DNA from: Anaerolineae bacterium
Lineage (GTDB): Bacteria > Chloroflexota > Anaerolineae > Aggregatilineales > Aggregatilineaceae
NCBI GenBank assembly: GCA_020848665.1
Contig: JADLHR010000399.1
Span: forward strand, 1-5,538
Length of the DNA stretch: 5,538 nt
Direction: 5' to 3'
Position numbers and translations under genes: made by a program. This document shows, piece after piece, positions 4,895 through 5,538 of the stretch. Position 1 is the stretch's first letter. Each line of letters opens with the position of its first letter. The notes beneath the pieces were generated by a model, which was not told where the DNA came from, made no database searches, and saw only the letters and a program-made list of their open reading frames with translations.

Positions 4895-5538
4895 ATGCCA
4901 GCAGATCATCACCCGCCGTCTTCCTCGCCGGATTCATCGGAACGTCTGCCATCCGGTTCCCCGGCCAGCGATCCATTCCATCCTATCGTCGATCCGTCGC
5001 GCAAGTGGTGGGTGCTGCTCAGCGTGGCGATGGGGATTTTCCTCTCGACGATTGACGGCAGCATCGTCAACATCTCGCTGCCGACGCTCGAACAGGCATT
5101 CAACACCACCTTTGCGACGGTGCAGTGGGTGGTCGTCAGCTATCTGCTGGTCGTCACCTCGCTGATGCTCGGCGTGGCGCGGCTGGCGGACATGATCGGC
5201 AAGCGGCGCATCTACCTGACTGGCATGGTCGTGTTTACGGTCGGGTCGCTGCTGTGTGGGATTGCGCCGACGATCGGCTTCCTGATCGGCTTTCGCGCTT
5301 TTCAGGGACTCGGCGCGGTGATGATGCAGGCGCTGGGGATGGCGATCGTGACTGAGGCGTTTCCGGCGTCGGAGCGCGGGCGCGCGCTCGGCATTGCCGG
5401 GACGATCGTCTCGCTCGGCATCAGCATCGGCCCGACGCTGGGCGGCCTGCTGATCGGGACGGTCGGCTGGCGCTGGATTTTTCTGGTCAATCTGCCGGTC
5501 GGAGTTGTCGGGCTGTGGCTGGCGCGACGCTACATCCC
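4895..5538 (+). CDS. Major facilitator superfamily exporter, DHA2 (EmrB/QacA-like), partial (C-terminus beyond the right edge)
   Basis: Proton-driven inner-membrane efflux protein; 214 residues are visible, against about 450-550 for the 14-helix DHA2 family. A 35-residue Pro/Ser-rich N-terminal tail precedes helix 1 with D54 in the typical STIDGSIVNISLP block. Motif A is seen as RLADMIGKRR (96-105), motif B as RAFQGLGAVMMQAL (134-147), and the antiporter motif C as GISIGPTLGG (175-184). WRWIFLVNLPVG (192-203) is characteristic of DHA2. The ATG at 4895 is the first start after an in-frame TGA at 4874-4876, and AGGA (4886-4889) lies 5 nt before it. Substrate cannot be predicted; multidrug export is the family norm. 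It is divergent from the peptidase-like gene, and no adjacent TetR or MarR regulator is visible in the window. Confidence 0.93.
   Translation, partial: MPADHHPPSSSPDSSERLPSGSPASDPFHPIVDPSRKWWVLLSVAMGIFLSTIDGSIVNISLPTLEQAFNTTFATVQWVVVSYLLVVTSLMLGVARLADMIGKRRIYLTGMVVFTVGSLLCGIAPTIGFLIGFRAFQGLGAVMMQALGMAIVTEAFPASERGRALGIAGTIVSLGISIGPTLGGLLIGTVGWRWIFLVNLPVGVVGLWLARRYI

Noticed and set aside
4794..5165. Plus-strand open frame of 123 codons at the start of the exporter gene
   Set aside because: It is in a different frame from the exporter, whose motifs A, B and C are clear; its residues look like an out-of-frame reading.

Overview
The window is GC-rich bacterial DNA with tightly packed genes. The protein set resembles what is seen in Chloroflexota (Anaerolineae-like) genomes: a diverged Fur-family regulator, a membrane-anchored Toastrack/DUF4097-type protein, and GC-biased codons with AGGAG-type ribosome binding sites. 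This taxonomic placement is inference only, since no rRNA or other marker gene is present.

Layout. Positions 1-1749 on the minus strand hold part of a metal-chelate uptake operon: an exported substrate-binding protein (817-1749), then 8 bp further a FecCD-type ABC permease (808 to the left edge, incomplete). An ATPase gene would be expected beyond the left edge. Positions 1750-2032 form an AT-rich divergent control region. It carries a good sigma70-like promoter for the uptake operon, a palindrome at that promoter's start point, a 43-bp interrupted dyad, and a promoter for the opposite gene with a Fur-box-like dyad over its -10. Positions 2033-2587 on the plus strand encode a Fur-family regulator that keeps the four structural-zinc cysteines but lacks the histidines of the metal-sensing site. 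Positions 2694-3593 encode a single-pass membrane protein with a repeated N-V-G-[DE]-[IV] beta-repeat domain. Just after its stop codon, in another frame, lies an orphan copy of its last repeat module (3584-3703), followed by an intrinsic terminator (3728-3765). Positions 3782-4765 on the minus strand encode a 327-residue protein that resembles a gluzincin-type zinc peptidase but appears to lack two of three zinc ligands. Positions 4895-5538 on the plus strand hold the start of a DHA2-type major facilitator drug exporter, cut by the right edge.

How the genes may work together. The regulator and the uptake operon are divergent and share one control region, the usual arrangement for a Fur-type regulator acting on iron, heme, siderophore or cobalamin uptake. 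The regulator's altered sensor site makes the nature of its signal an open question. The remaining three genes have no clear link to uptake. The most noteworthy points are the sensor-less Fur homologue with its dyad-rich control region, the orphan repeat tail, and the apparent pseudo-peptidase.
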